Below are positions 26,032 through 35,321 of a stretch of DNA of 64,000 bases, one piece after another. The position numbers and the translations under genes are program-made. Numbering within the stretch: position 1 is the stretch's first letter; every line of letters begins with the position of its first letter. Source of the DNA: Paenibacillus chondroitinus NBRC 15376 (GTDB lineage: Bacteria; Bacillota; Bacilli; Paenibacillales; NBRC-103111); the NCBI RefSeq assembly GCF_004000765.1, contig NZ_BILW01000028.1, positions 1-64,000 on the forward strand, given 5' to 3'. The notes beneath the pieces are model-generated. The model was not told the DNA's origin and ran no database searches. It saw nothing but the letters and a program-made list of their open reading frames with translations.

Positions 26032-27565
26032 GAGCCGCTCCTTTCCCTGTGCGCTTACTGCCAGCCATCAGAAGTCCGATCTCTTGATCGTTCGTCTCTT
26101 GCGGCAGTACTTCTCCCACAATCTGTCCTTCGTAGATAACGGCAATACGGTCCGATACGTTCATAATTTCATCCAACTCAAAAGAAATCAACAAAACCGC
26201 TTTGCCCTTGTTGCGCTGCTCGATCAGTTGACGATGCACGAATTCAATCGCTCCTACGTCCAATCCGCGCGTTGGCTGAGCAGCAATGAGCAGGTTCGGA
26301 TTCTTGTGTATTTCCCTGGCAATAATTGCTTTCTGTTGGTTTCCTCCCGACAAAGAGCGAGCCTTATTGTATATGCTTGGCGTCCTTACGTCGAACTGCT
26401 TGATCAGCGCTTCCGCATGGCGGTCGATCGCCTCGTAGTTGAGGAAGCCCACTTTGTTATAGGCAGGATGGAAATAAGTTTCCAACACCATGTTCTCGCT
26501 CATGGAGAAATCAAGCACGAGTCCATGCTTATGCCTGTCCTCCGGGATATGCGACAAGCCTGCCTCCGAGATTTGTCTCGGCGTATGGTTCGTAATGTCG
26601 CTTCCAGTTAGCAGGACCTGCCCGCTATCAATAGACCGAAGCCCTGTCAGCGCCTCGATCAATTCACTTTGGCCATTGCCGTCTACACCGGCGATACCCA
26701 GAATCTCTCCGGCTTTCACCTCGAAACTAAGCTCTTTCAATGCAGCCAGCCCTTGTTGATTTCGAACAACCAGGTCCTTAACTTGGAGGACGGTCTCCCC
26801 AAGCTTCACATCTTTTTTATCCACTTTAAAGGAGACATCGCGCCCGACCATTTTCTCAGCCAAAATTTGCGGATTCGCGTCTTTGCTTGCAATGGAACCG
26901 ATCACTTTCCCGCGACGAATAATGGTTACGGTATCAGCAATCTCCATAATTTCTTTCAGCTTATGTGTAATGAGAATGATGGATTTGCCCTCTTTCACAA
27001 GATTGCGCATAATGACCATCAATTCGCTAATTTCTTGCGGCGTCAGTACAGCTGTTGGTTCGTCAAAAATGAGAATATCGGCGCCGCGATACAGCGTTTT
27101 CAATATTTCTACGCGCTGCTGCATGCCGACGGAAATATCTTCAATTCTTGCTTTTGGATCAACGCGAAGCCCATATTGCTCGGACAGCTTGCGCACTTTC
27201 TCTTGCGCTGATTTAATATCGACATTCAGCCCTTTTTTCGGCTCCATGCCCAAAATAATATTCTCCGTTACGGTAAACGGCTGTACAAGCTTAAAATGCT
27301 GATGCACCATCCCGATGCCCAACTCAATCGCCCGATTCGGGCTATCAATGGAAACCTCTTTGCCTTGCACTTTTATAAAACCCTCGTCCGGTTGATACAG
27401 TCCGAACAAAATATTCATCAATGTGGATTTACCTGCACCATTTTCGCCCAGCAAGGCATGGATTTCACCCTTCATCAGCTTCAAGCTGATCGCATCATTC
27501 GCCACGATGCCCGGAAACCTCTTCGTAATGTTGTTAAGTTCAACAACTGGGACTACTTCACTCAT
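26024..27565 (-). CDS. nupO: nucleoside ABC transporter ATP-binding protein, NupO-like (two ATPase domains)
   Basis: A 513-residue protein with two tandem ATPase domains. The first has Walker A GENGAGKST near 40, signature ISVGMQQRVEIL and Walker B ILIFDEPTAVLTP. The second begins near 260 with a modified Walker A (GVDGNGQSE) and signature SLSGGNQQKAIIARE. One canonical and one modified site is normal in sugar and nucleoside importers of this type. It energises uptake through the two downstream permeases. It lies 129 bases after the lipoprotein gene; a strong hairpin in that gap probably lowers expression relative to the binding protein. Confidence 0.9.
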   Translation of the reverse strand: MSEVVPVVELNNITKRFPGIVANDAISLKLMKGEIHALLGENGAGKSTLMNILFGLYQPDEGFIKVQGKEVSIDSPNRAIELGIGMVHQHFKLVQPFTVTENIILGMEPKKGLNVDIKSAQEKVRKLSEQYGLRVDPKARIEDISVGMQQRVEILKTLYRGADILIFDEPTAVLTPQEISELMVIMRNLVKEGKSIILITHKLKEIMEIADTVTIIRRGKVIGSIASKDANPQILAEKMVGRDVSFKVDKKDVKLGETVLQVKDLVVRNQQGLAALKELSFEVKAGEILGIAGVDGNGQSELIEALTGLRSIDSGQVLLTGSDITNHTPRQISEAGLSHIPEDRHKHGLVLDFSMSENMVLETYFHPAYNKVGFLNYEAIDRHAEALIKQFDVRTPSIYNKARSLSGGNQQKAIIAREIHKNPNLLIAAQPTRGLDVGAIEFVHRQLIEQRNKGKAVLLISFELDEIMNVSDRIAVIYEGQIVGEVLPQETNDQEIGLLMAGSKRTGKGAAHE

Positions 27566-27612
27566 CAGATCACCCTAAGGATCAATTTTTTTTAAAACCC
27601 TCAAAACTAAGA

Positions 27613-27641
27613 ACAAGGCTAGTTATTGTAACTAGCCTTGT
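27613..27641. terminator. perfect hairpin between lipoprotein and ATPase genes
   Basis: ACAAGGCTAGTTA and TAACTAGCCTTGT, 13 bp arms, 3-base loop. On the transcribed strand it is followed by TCTTAG rather than a clean U tract. It therefore looks more like a partial terminator or 3' stabiliser that gives excess lipoprotein mRNA. Confidence 0.7.
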
Positions 27642-27693
27642 TTGAACAAAAGCAAACCTGTCGTTCGTAACCGCTGTACCTATTATACCCGTA

Positions 27694-28767
27694 TTATGGT
27701 TTTTCTGGGACTTTAATTTCGCCGCTGATGATTTTCGCTTTGTACTCGTCAACTTTTTTCAAAATATCCGCAGTTACGTTTTTCTTGGAAGTTTCTGGAA
27801 GACCTACACCGTCATCTTTCAGACCGAGTGTAACGTTTTTGCCACCTTGGAATTTGTTGTCGATAACGTCTTTGGAAACACGAGCAACCGCGTTGTCAAC
27901 ACGTTTCAACATGGAAGTCAGTGTCACTTCATCGCCGAACTCCAGGGATTGGTCTTTATCTACACCGATAACCCAAACTTTTTTACCGCTTTTCGCGCGG
28001 TCTTTTGCTTCGTTGAATACTCCGTTACCTGTGGAACCAGCCGCGTGGAAAATGATGTCCGCGCCATCGTTGTAGATGGTTGCTGCTGCTGCTTTACCAA
28101 GGTCAGGTTTGTCGAACGCACCTGTGTAGTTGATTTGAATTTTCGCATTAGGGTTAACTGCTTTCACGCCGGCTACGAAACCAGCCTCAAAACGTTTGAT
28201 AACCGGGATGTCGATACCGCCAACGAAACCGATTTTGTTGGATTTTGTCGTAAGACCTGCAACCACACCTACAAGGTAAGAACCTTCTTGCTCGGAGAAT
28301 GTTACGGATTCTACGTTTGGAGCTTCTACAACGTTATCAATAATCGCAAGTTTAGCATTCGGGTTTTGAGTTGCAACTGTTTTAAGCGCGTCACCCATCA
28401 AGAAGCCAATACCCCAAGTCAGGTTATAGCCGTCTTTTACGAATTGGTTCAAGTTCGGCGTGTAGTCTGCATCGCTTTTACTCTCTAGGTTCTTAACGTT
28501 TGCGCCAGTTGATTTTTTCAATTGTTGCAAACCTTCCCATGCGCTTTGGTTAAAAGATTTATCATTTACGCCGCCAATGTCTGTGACCATGCCGATTTTG
28601 AAATCTTTACCGCTGTTGTTGCTTGGCGCTGCGGATGCTGCGCTACTTGCTGCCGGTGAAGCGGAAGCGGCCGGTTTGGTTTCTTCTTTTTTGGCACCGC
28701 AACCTGTCAAAGCAACTGCGGACACAGTGACAGCCATTAACGCTGTTGTGAATACTTTTTTCATCAT
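27694..28767 (-). CDS. nupN: BMP-family nucleoside-binding lipoprotein, NupN-like
   Basis: A 357-residue surface lipoprotein that captures the substrate for the importer. It has a signal peptide with lipobox LTGC, then an A/S/P-rich linker of about 25 residues. The BMP domain contains GMVTDIGGVNDKSFNQSAWEGLQ, GIGFLMGDALKTVATQNP and FHAAGSTGNGVFNEA. This family (Med/BmpA/PnrA) binds purine nucleosides. Translation likely starts at one of two adjacent ATG codons behind GGGGGT; a TTG four codons upstream is less likely. First gene of the nupNOPQ-type operon. The gap between 28768 and 29029 shows no clear regulatory motif to me. Confidence 0.88.
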   Translation of the reverse strand: MMKKVFTTALMAVTVSAVALTGCGAKKEETKPAASASPAASSAASAAPSNNSGKDFKIGMVTDIGGVNDKSFNQSAWEGLQQLKKSTGANVKNLESKSDADYTPNLNQFVKDGYNLTWGIGFLMGDALKTVATQNPNAKLAIIDNVVEAPNVESVTFSEQEGSYLVGVVAGLTTKSNKIGFVGGIDIPVIKRFEAGFVAGVKAVNPNAKIQINYTGAFDKPDLGKAAAATIYNDGADIIFHAAGSTGNGVFNEAKDRAKSGKKVWVIGVDKDQSLEFGDEVTLTSMLKRVDNAVARVSKDVIDNKFQGGKNVTLGLKDDGVGLPETSKKNVTADILKKVDEYKAKIISGEIKVPEKP

Positions 28768-29029
28768 CTTTACCCCCAAAAATAAATTTAAAATTGTACC
28801 TTAAATCCCACATTCTAGGTTGACCAGAATCAGTTAAAATATGTATGTCTGATCATAGACCGAGTGTATCACTTTGGTACTTCAGTGAAAAGCAATCCTA
28901 CGGCAAATGATCATAATTCGTGATGTTAACCAAGTTGACATGGTCTTTTTGTGTAGCCCCACAATATAGGTTTTAAGCCCCAATTATTTATTATACTACC
29001 GCTGGTCAATAAAATCTAGATGACCAATT

Positions 29030-30559
29030 TTAATTTTTTTTGGTCATCAATGTGAGGAATTGTCCCGAGGATAGTGGACTGCTGAACAGTTTTCCTTGCA
29101 CCTCCGTACATTGCAGAAATTTCAGGTATTCGAATTGCTCTTCCGTTTCGACACCTTTCGCGATTAACTTCAATCCTAATCGGTGCGCCATCCGAACGAT
29201 AGCAGCTGCAAGCAGTTGATTCTCGTCATCATCGACTAGGTCTCTGATCAGCGTGCTGTCCAGTTTCACACTATCCAGCGGCATACCTTCCATCCCGCTT
29301 CGCGTAAATAGGCCCGTACACAAGTCATCCATGGCAATGCGTACGCCTAGCCTTTTCAGCATCGTCAGCTTCTTGCTAGCTTCTTGCACGTTGGAAGACG
29401 TGATGCTTTCCGTAAGGTCCAGCTCGACCAGCCTGGGATCGATACCTGTTTCTTGCAGCACATCAGCTATATGTGCAATAAAATGATCATCTTTGAACTG
29501 CGAAGATTGAATGGTGAACGTCATTCTGAGCGGCTCTTGCCCAGCGTTCTGCCAGTCCCTCATCTGTCGGCATGCGGCCTGAAACGCCCACTTGCCAATA
29601 GGGACCATGAATCCCAGTTCATCGGCTGCCTTACGCCAATCCATCAGCTTGCTCAGCTGCTTAGACCCCTTCTCCCAGTGGAGGCTGACCTCTGTGCCGA
29701 TAAGCTTACGGCCTGCGATTTCATATTGCGGCTGATACCGTAATTCGAACTGTTCCTGCTCCAGAGCCAAACGCAGCTCATTCTCCATGTGAGCTTTGCT
29801 CTTCACCATCGTATCAATATCTGAGGCATAAAATTGGAAGCGGCTGTTCTCATGGTTTTTGGCCTCGTACATCGCTTCATCCGCACGCTGAAGAAGCTGT
29901 TCGGGCTTAGTCCCATCGAGCGGATACAACGCAATCCCCATACTAGCGGTTATCGTAACGGTTTTCCCATCCAGGATAAAAGGTTCATCCAGCACATTTT
30001 GAATACGTATAGCCACTGCTCTGACGTCTTCCGGCTTGGTAAAAGATTCAAGCAAAATAATAAACTCGTCGCCGCCCTGCCGATACACCGTGTCCGAACC
30101 ACGCAGACAGCCTAGCAATCTCTCCGCAGCCAAACGAATGAGCTGATCGCCAGAGGCATGGCCGTAGGAATCATTAACCTCTTTGAATCTGTCCATGTCG
30201 AGAAATACAACTGCCGCAAGCTGGTCGTAACGCTGAGCATGAAGAAGCACACGCTTTAAGCGGTCCTCGAACAGCCGTCGATTGGGCAATCCCGTTAAAG
30301 TATCATGGTAGGCCAAGTAAGCCAGCTGCTTACTCTTCTCCTCCTGTTCGATACTGCTAAGCCGCAGGTGACGGATGCGAATGGCATAAAAGAAGCAAAT
30401 GAGTGCTTGAATGAGGACGAACAAGATCATCTTCGGGGTAAATGTAAAAGAAGCAGCAGCAAGTAGATTAGCCGTCAGCAGAAAGAAACCAAGGATGCCC
30501 ACATAGCGCACCTCCTGATCTTTCATCTGTTGAATCCACTTTATAAAAAGGCTTCTCAT
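29030..30559 (-). CDS. membrane GGDEF-EAL protein with a degenerate EAL domain
   Basis: A 509-residue protein with two transmembrane segments at about 18-60, then a GGDEF domain with an intact active site (YRQGGDEFIIL near 162) and DALTG-like LAYHDTLTGLPNRR. It is predicted to make cyclic di-GMP. The EAL domain, from about 255, is altered: the ExLxR motif reads EVSLHW, the DDFGTG loop reads DDLCTGLF, and the catalytic EGVET reads KGVET. Loss of these metal and catalytic residues suggests no phosphodiesterase activity, leaving a c-di-GMP-binding or structural role. The gene lies directly downstream of a c-di-GMP-I riboswitch and terminator. Start ATG 30559 follows GGAGG. Confidence 0.9.
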   Translation of the reverse strand: MRSLFIKWIQQMKDQEVRYVGILGFFLLTANLLAAASFTFTPKMILFVLIQALICFFYAIRIRHLRLSSIEQEEKSKQLAYLAYHDTLTGLPNRRLFEDRLKRVLLHAQRYDQLAAVVFLDMDRFKEVNDSYGHASGDQLIRLAAERLLGCLRGSDTVYRQGGDEFIILLESFTKPEDVRAVAIRIQNVLDEPFILDGKTVTITASMGIALYPLDGTKPEQLLQRADEAMYEAKNHENSRFQFYASDIDTMVKSKAHMENELRLALEQEQFELRYQPQYEIAGRKLIGTEVSLHWEKGSKQLSKLMDWRKAADELGFMVPIGKWAFQAACRQMRDWQNAGQEPLRMTFTIQSSQFKDDHFIAHIADVLQETGIDPRLVELDLTESITSSNVQEASKKLTMLKRLGVRIAMDDLCTGLFTRSGMEGMPLDSVKLDSTLIRDLVDDDENQLLAAAIVRMAHRLGLKLIAKGVETEEQFEYLKFLQCTEVQGKLFSSPLSSGQFLTLMTKKN

Positions 30560-30585
30560 TCGGGGGGAACCTCCATTCCGGTCAT

Positions 30586-30614
30586 CAAAAAAGGCTATTC
30601 CATTTGGAATAGCC
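30586..30614 (-). terminator. riboswitch expression-platform terminator
   Basis: On the minus strand GGCTATTCC-AAAT-GGAATAGCC followed by TTTTTT, between the c-di-GMP aptamer and the GGDEF-EAL start codon. Confidence 0.88.
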
Positions 30615-30639
30615 GTAGGCGTACCTGTATCGGTAAACT

Positions 30640-30735
30640 GCTCCTCTCGGCAGCCCAGCCGTCATCGTTGCGGCGGCAACCTAAGACCCGGAGCTTTGCG
30701 TCCTTACCTTTCGGCAAGTTTGCCTTTTACAATAT
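30640..30735 (-). ncRNA. cyclic di-GMP class I (GEMM) riboswitch
   Basis: Read on the minus strand, it has the GEMM-I landmarks in order: AAAGGCAAACTTGCCGAAAG (P2 stem with GAAA tetraloop), then GGACGCAAAGC, then CTCCGGGTCTTAGG, a variable stem (GCCGCCGCAAC), then GATGACGGCTGGGCTGCCG closing P3. A terminator hairpin follows before a GGDEF gene. Class I aptamers bind c-di-GMP; here the RNA would let the cell sense the product of the downstream cyclase. ON or OFF logic cannot be settled by eye. Confidence 0.88.
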
Positions 30736-30804
30736 TCAGGTAAACAAAGAAAAAGCAGGACTATTTAACTATATCATAATTTTTTCTACTCTGGCTATTT
30801 TTAG

Positions 30805-32061
30805 TTAAATTAGCAGATTGAAAAGTTTAGGATCTTTATTGATCTCAATGTAGTCATAGTCCTTGCGGGACAAACGCTCAATAAGGCCCTCATAATCATC
30901 TTTATTTTTCAACTCAATGCCGACTAGTGCTGGAGCATCATCCCGGTTATTCTTTTTCGTATACTCAAATCGGGTAATATCGTCGGTCGGCCCCAAAACT
31001 TCCTCCAGAAATTCACGCAAAGCGCCTGCACGCTGAGGGAAATTGAGGATGAAATAGTGTTTCAAGCCCTCGTACACAAGCGATCTTTCTTTGATTTGCT
31101 GCATCCGGTCGATGTCATTATTACCACCGCTGATGATGCAAACTACGTTTTTTCCGCGAATTTGATCCCGGTAAGCATCCAGCGCCGCAACAGGCAGAGC
31201 CCCTGCAGGCTCAATAACGATGGCGTTATTGTTGTAAAGCTCCAGAATCGTCGTACATTCCTTGCCTGAAGGGATAACAACGATATCGTCCAGCTTTTCT
31301 TTACAAATATCAAAAGTTAGCTCGCCTACCTGCTTCACGGCTGCACCGTCTACAAATTTCTCAATCGTAGACAAGGTCACGACTTTGCCTTGCTTGAGCG
31401 ACTCCTGCATACTTGCAGCGCCCTCAGGCTCAACACCAATAATCTTGGTACGTGGAGAAACGCTGTCTACATAAGTCGCCACACCAGCGACAAGACCGCC
31501 GCCTCCGATGGTCGCAAAAATAAAGTCAGGTGTATCGGACATCTGATTCATAATTTCCAGACCGACAGTCCCTTGTCCCGCGATCGTGCGAATATCGTCA
31601 AAAGGGTGAATGAACACCTTGTTTTCTTTGGCGCAGTAAGCCTTGGCTTGATTAGAAGAATCATCGAAAGAATCCCCTGTCAGAATCACTTCTACAAAAG
31701 CTCCGCCAAATAACTTCACCTGCGAAATCTTTTGCCGTGGCGTCGTCGTTGGCATGAAGATTTTCCCTTCAATCCCTAACTGCTTACAGGAGTAAGCAAC
31801 GCCTTGCGCGTGATTGCCGGCGCTTGCGCACACGACTCCCGCTTCGCGTTCTTCCGGCGTCAAGCTTTGGATCACATTGTACGCTCCGCGAATTTTAAAA
31901 GAACGAACGACCTGCATATCTTCACGTTTCAAATAAACGTTACATTCATACAAGGTAGAGAGCAGCTCATTGCGTTGCAGAGGCGATGGTTCGATCACCT
32001 TGCTGAGCACATGATTGGCCCTAATAATTTCTTCCAAACCTACTTTTCCGGAAACAACCAT
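30805..32061 (-). CDS. ilvA: threonine ammonia-lyase (threonine dehydratase), short form
   Basis: A 418-residue PLP enzyme of the tryptophan synthase beta fold. It deaminates threonine to 2-oxobutanoate, the first step of isoleucine synthesis. The PLP lysine is K56 in RSFKIRGAYN, and the phosphate-binding loop is IGGGGLVAGVA near 190. Residues about 335-418 form a single ACT-like regulatory domain (FILNFPQRAGALREFLEEV), giving the Bacillus-type length (about 420 aa) rather than the longer enterobacterial form with two. Start ATG follows AAGGAAG. Not linked here to other ilv genes. The gap between its end and the riboswitch holds no other gene. Confidence 0.94.
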   Translation of the reverse strand: MVVSGKVGLEEIIRANHVLSKVIEPSPLQRNELLSTLYECNVYLKREDMQVVRSFKIRGAYNVIQSLTPEEREAGVVCASAGNHAQGVAYSCKQLGIEGKIFMPTTTPRQKISQVKLFGGAFVEVILTGDSFDDSSNQAKAYCAKENKVFIHPFDDIRTIAGQGTVGLEIMNQMSDTPDFIFATIGGGGLVAGVATYVDSVSPRTKIIGVEPEGAASMQESLKQGKVVTLSTIEKFVDGAAVKQVGELTFDICKEKLDDIVVIPSGKECTTILELYNNNAIVIEPAGALPVAALDAYRDQIRGKNVVCIISGGNNDIDRMQQIKERSLVYEGLKHYFILNFPQRAGALREFLEEVLGPTDDITRFEYTKKNNRDDAPALVGIELKNKDDYEGLIERLSRKDYDYIEINKDPKLFNLLI

Positions 32062-32233
32062 TTTCTCTTACTTCCTTTCTCTCCAATATGCGTAATAAAT
32101 TTTAAAGATTATTGTAGCATACTGAGGAGCGCCTGTAAGAAAATATTATTGGAACATTTTATGAATGCTGATGTTTCACTCCAAAATCTGGCGGGTATTA
32201 ACTAGCAAGATACTTTATAAGGGAGTGATTGCT

Positions 32234-32395
32234 ATGTCGACACAGCCACGTAATATTGAGATTGAAGAACGCCATGTGGAGAAAAAATCGGATTCCAGCT
32301 TAGTAGCCTCCACCTTCATCAAGTATGCTGCTTACATTATTATCATCTTCGGTGTTCTATATTTCTTAGTTCACTATGTATTTCCAAAGTTTTAG
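32234..32395 (+). CDS. small single-span membrane protein, unknown
   Basis: A 53-residue protein starting at ATG 32234 behind GGGAGTGATT. Residues 1-28 are charged (IEIEERHVEKKSD) and cytoplasmic-like; residues 29-49 are one hydrophobic helix ending with FPKF. I do not recognise a family. It is divergent from ilvA and ends 25 bases before a strong terminator, so it is probably its own transcript. Confidence 0.7.
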   Translation: MSTQPRNIEIEERHVEKKSDSSLVASTFIKYAAYIIIIFGVLYFLVHYVFPKF

Positions 32396-32417
32396 AACAT
32401 GAATAAGCACGTGAAGA

Positions 32418-32463
32418 AAGGGCTATCTTGCGGGTCTATGACCTGTAAGATAGCCTTTTTTTC
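32418..32463 (+). terminator. intrinsic terminator
   Basis: GGGCTATCTT pairs with AAGATAGCC, followed by TTTTTTT. Confidence 0.85.
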
Positions 32464-32500
32464 AGTGTACCAGGTAATGATTGCGCTAATCTCGCACCAT

Positions 32501-32682
32501 TGGGGAACTGGGGTCCTCTATTTTCGACAAAACGCTGCTTTCTCTGGTCATGGGGAACTACGGTCCTTTATTTAGCCCATATCACGTTAAAATTGAGCGT
32601 TTGGGAACAAATAAAACCCTGTAGTTCCCCTCAGACCTTGAAATCAGCACATTCCGCTCAAATAGTGCCCTGTAGTTCCCTC
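32501..32682. repeat. FFRR intergenic element, family 1, copy 4
   Basis: Forward units start at 32501 and 32551, inverted units at 32608 and 32659 (distances 50, 57, 51). Lies between the convergent small membrane gene and SLH protein gene, just after a terminator. The remaining 130 bp to the SLH stop codon show nothing else recognisable. Confidence 0.87.
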
Positions 32683-32813
32683 CCAACGTGCGCGAATCCT
32701 GGGTAGGCGTGCTTAGCCGGCACATGGCAGCAGCCGCCCCCTCTTCACACTGAGGTGACACTATGCCTTTCACCCCGGCTTCGCACTGCTCACGCCGACT
32801 TCTTGCCCGCTTC

Positions 32814-35171
32814 CTAGTAATAGTAACGTGGCTGGTCCTGCAGCTCCGCCCGTTTCTGCAAGAACCGGTAAAATGCGCTTGCTGCTTGGGCCTTTGACAC
32901 TTCTTGCTGCGGCGCAAACTTGCCATCGTTAAGGGACATAATGTTAAGCCCTACCACAATCGCAGCGGTACCTACTTGCTTAACTTCAGCGGCATCCGCG
33001 AATTGGCTGTTGAACACGCCGTCGAATTTCGCCAGGTTTTTGTACCCAAGTGCCTTAACGATCAATTGAGCCATCTCTTCGCGACTTAGTGTAGCCTCTG
33101 GGTTGAAATCAGCGCCAACGTCCAACAAACCGCGGTCAACCGCATTTTCGACATAGGCAAAATAAGGGGAAGCGTTGCTCACATCCGCAAAGGAGGCTTT
33201 GCGTTCCGCTCCGTAATAGATGCCGCCGTTCCCGCCATTCATCGCGATAACCAGCATTTTGACCAGCTCGCCCCGCTTAATCAATTGATCAGGATTAACC
33301 TTGCCATCCTGCACATCAAGTGCTTGATAGTCCAGCATCAGCTGAAGCTCGTTCTTAGCCCAGTGATTGTCGATGTCGCTAACGACCACTTTATCCAGGG
33401 ACATAACCTCACCTGTTTGGCTGTTTCTCCATTTTCCAGTTTGCGCGTCAAGCAGGAAGGATTCTCGGTTGAACTTTGGAATAAGCGTGTAGACAAGCTT
33501 AGCTTCTAATTTCTCATTTGCGTTGGTGACTGCTGCAGTTGGAGGAATTTCTCCCGCAGCGATCATCAGGTTGTATTTCTCGATAGGCATAACGCCATTG
33601 GATCCGCCATATTCGAGCACATAGTTCAGTTTAATGTCGAACTGGGAAAGCCACAGCTCCTTCGCCTTATCGAGCGCCAGAATCTCCGGTTTTTGCTTCG
33701 GATAAGGCATGTCGCTGAGCCCAAATTGATAGTTCATAATTTGGCCCGTCACGCGATCGATGCTGATTGTTACACCCTCACCACCTGCGCTAACACCATC
33801 AATGACGCGATTAAAGCGAATATCCCAATTCCGCATATGCTTCAGCTGCTCTTCCGAGTAATCCTTGGCGGATGGCTGGCTGAGCACCAACTGGTCCGTG
33901 TAGGAAGGAATCTGCGTTTTCACGAAATCTACGCTTTTGGCTACAGCATTCTCTAAGGAAACCTTACCTTCAATGTCCTTATTGTTATCAGGGCTGTAAG
34001 GCACATAGCTGTTAAAATTGGTGATTTCTCCGGTTTTGCTGTTTACATTGGCCCAGACTCCGCTTCCGGCTATCTTGCCAGTCGGGTCCTTCTCAGAAAC
34101 GGTGTTCCAGCTTAAATTCCAATTCGAGTTGGTTTCCCCGGTTTCAGGGTTCGTCCCTTCATTGTAGGTAGCCTCTTGGAGCTTGTAGTCCGAGGAAAGA
34201 TTGAACACCGTAATAACTTTCTTCACGGCTTCCTCCTTCGTCAGGTTCAAAGCAGCCGATGGACGTTCAGCCAGCGGTTTGTCCGTTAAAGGCTTGGAAT
34301 CCTCCGTATGCGGAACCGGGTTCCACACTTCTCCGGTTAGCGCATTCAGCGAAAACGCTCCCATCATGTAAGAAATAATCGGTAGTTTCTTGCCTTTAGT
34401 ACCATATGGAATCTGATAGAGCAGCGAGAGATCTGCTTTATCGCGGAACAATTGAGCAGCTTTTTCTTTCGTAACAGGCCCGGTATTCGCTTGAAAAGTA
34501 ACGTCATCAGACCAATTGTAATTATAATTCGTTACTTGACCGTCGCCATTCACACTGACCGAGATACCATTCGCAGTAAAAGGTACACCGTCAACCGAAC
34601 GATCGAAGCGGATGTTGTACTGATAATTCCCGTTCAACGGTGTGCGGAACGCTTTCTCTTCCGAATCGTCGTAAAGCAGCTCTTTCTGCTTGTCTGGATT
34701 CACTTTAGCAATAAAGGCGGAAGCGACATCTTTGGCTGCAGCGAAGTCAACCTTCGGCGGATACGCTGGTTTATGATCCGGATCACTGTCATTCATTGAA
34801 TAAGCCGTCAGCGTTCCATCCAGGCCATTAATCGATACGTTCAAATAACCGTAGGTCTGATCTTTTACTTTTTTCACATAATTAATGTTCCACGTAGGGA
34901 TATTTCTGCCATTCATGCCATAGTAAGCATTTAAGCTAATCGATTGGAAGGTGAAGCCTTCAGGCAGCGTTATATACGCTTTGGCCCGCTCTATCGCCTG
35001 TTCTTTCGTAATTTTGGCATCTAACATCTTGCTGTCGATGACGCCGGGATAGGCAGGCACTGCAATGGTCTTGCTGTCTACACTTACTTCACTGGCCCAA
35101 ACGGCTGGAGCAGCCGTGAGCAGCAAACTTGAAGCTAGCACCAACGTTCCTGCTTGTTTGACTAATTTCAA
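32814..35171 (-). CDS. surface protein with YcdB/YcdC repeats and three SLH domains
   Basis: A 785-residue secreted protein. The signal peptide is at residues 1-27 (ends AAPAVWA). The body up to about residue 600 consists of repeated PepSY/YcdB-type units. Each opens with a helix such as ITKEQAIERAKAYI, VTKEKAAQLF, LTKEEAVKKVI, VSLENAVAKSV or LALDKAKELW, followed by strands. Three S-layer homology domains (about 610-785), with SFADV, TLSREEMAQLIVKALGY and SKAQAASAFYRFL, anchor it to pyruvylated cell-wall polymer. The start is TTG 35171, exactly spaced from AAAGGAGG; the frame runs further upstream without such a site. The role of YcdB repeats is uncertain (possibly protease inhibition). Confidence 0.87.
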   Translation of the reverse strand: MKLVKQAGTLVLASSLLLTAAPAVWASEVSVDSKTIAVPAYPGVIDSKMLDAKITKEQAIERAKAYITLPEGFTFQSISLNAYYGMNGRNIPTWNINYVKKVKDQTYGYLNVSINGLDGTLTAYSMNDSDPDHKPAYPPKVDFAAAKDVASAFIAKVNPDKQKELLYDDSEEKAFRTPLNGNYQYNIRFDRSVDGVPFTANGISVSVNGDGQVTNYNYNWSDDVTFQANTGPVTKEKAAQLFRDKADLSLLYQIPYGTKGKKLPIISYMMGAFSLNALTGEVWNPVPHTEDSKPLTDKPLAERPSAALNLTKEEAVKKVITVFNLSSDYKLQEATYNEGTNPETGETNSNWNLSWNTVSEKDPTGKIAGSGVWANVNSKTGEITNFNSYVPYSPDNNKDIEGKVSLENAVAKSVDFVKTQIPSYTDQLVLSQPSAKDYSEEQLKHMRNWDIRFNRVIDGVSAGGEGVTISIDRVTGQIMNYQFGLSDMPYPKQKPEILALDKAKELWLSQFDIKLNYVLEYGGSNGVMPIEKYNLMIAAGEIPPTAAVTNANEKLEAKLVYTLIPKFNRESFLLDAQTGKWRNSQTGEVMSLDKVVVSDIDNHWAKNELQLMLDYQALDVQDGKVNPDQLIKRGELVKMLVIAMNGGNGGIYYGAERKASFADVSNASPYFAYVENAVDRGLLDVGADFNPEATLSREEMAQLIVKALGYKNLAKFDGVFNSQFADAAEVKQVGTAAIVVGLNIMSLNDGKFAPQQEVSKAQAASAFYRFLQKRAELQDQPRYYY

Positions 35172-35263
35172 AGTCCTCTTCCTCCTTTGGGAAATAAAAA
35201 TTGCCATAATAATCCTTGACGCTGAAGAGGAGGAAAAAGTTGCTTTAAACATACAAAAGTTTA

Positions 35264-35314
35264 AAAATAAAAAACACATCTCCAAGCCCCCTTCAAAGAG
35301 GCATGAACATGTGC
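35264..35314 (-). terminator. candidate terminator after the pseudouridine synthase gene
   Basis: On the minus strand CACAT/ATGTG closes a stem with inner GCC/GGC pairing, followed by TTTTTTATTTTT. Confidence 0.55.
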
Positions 35315-35321
35315 TGCTGTT

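Noticed and set aside
28780..29029. Purine riboswitch or CodY box before the nucleoside importer
   Set aside because: The minus strand was read for the purine aptamer core and a CodY-like AATTTTC palindrome; neither was convincing.
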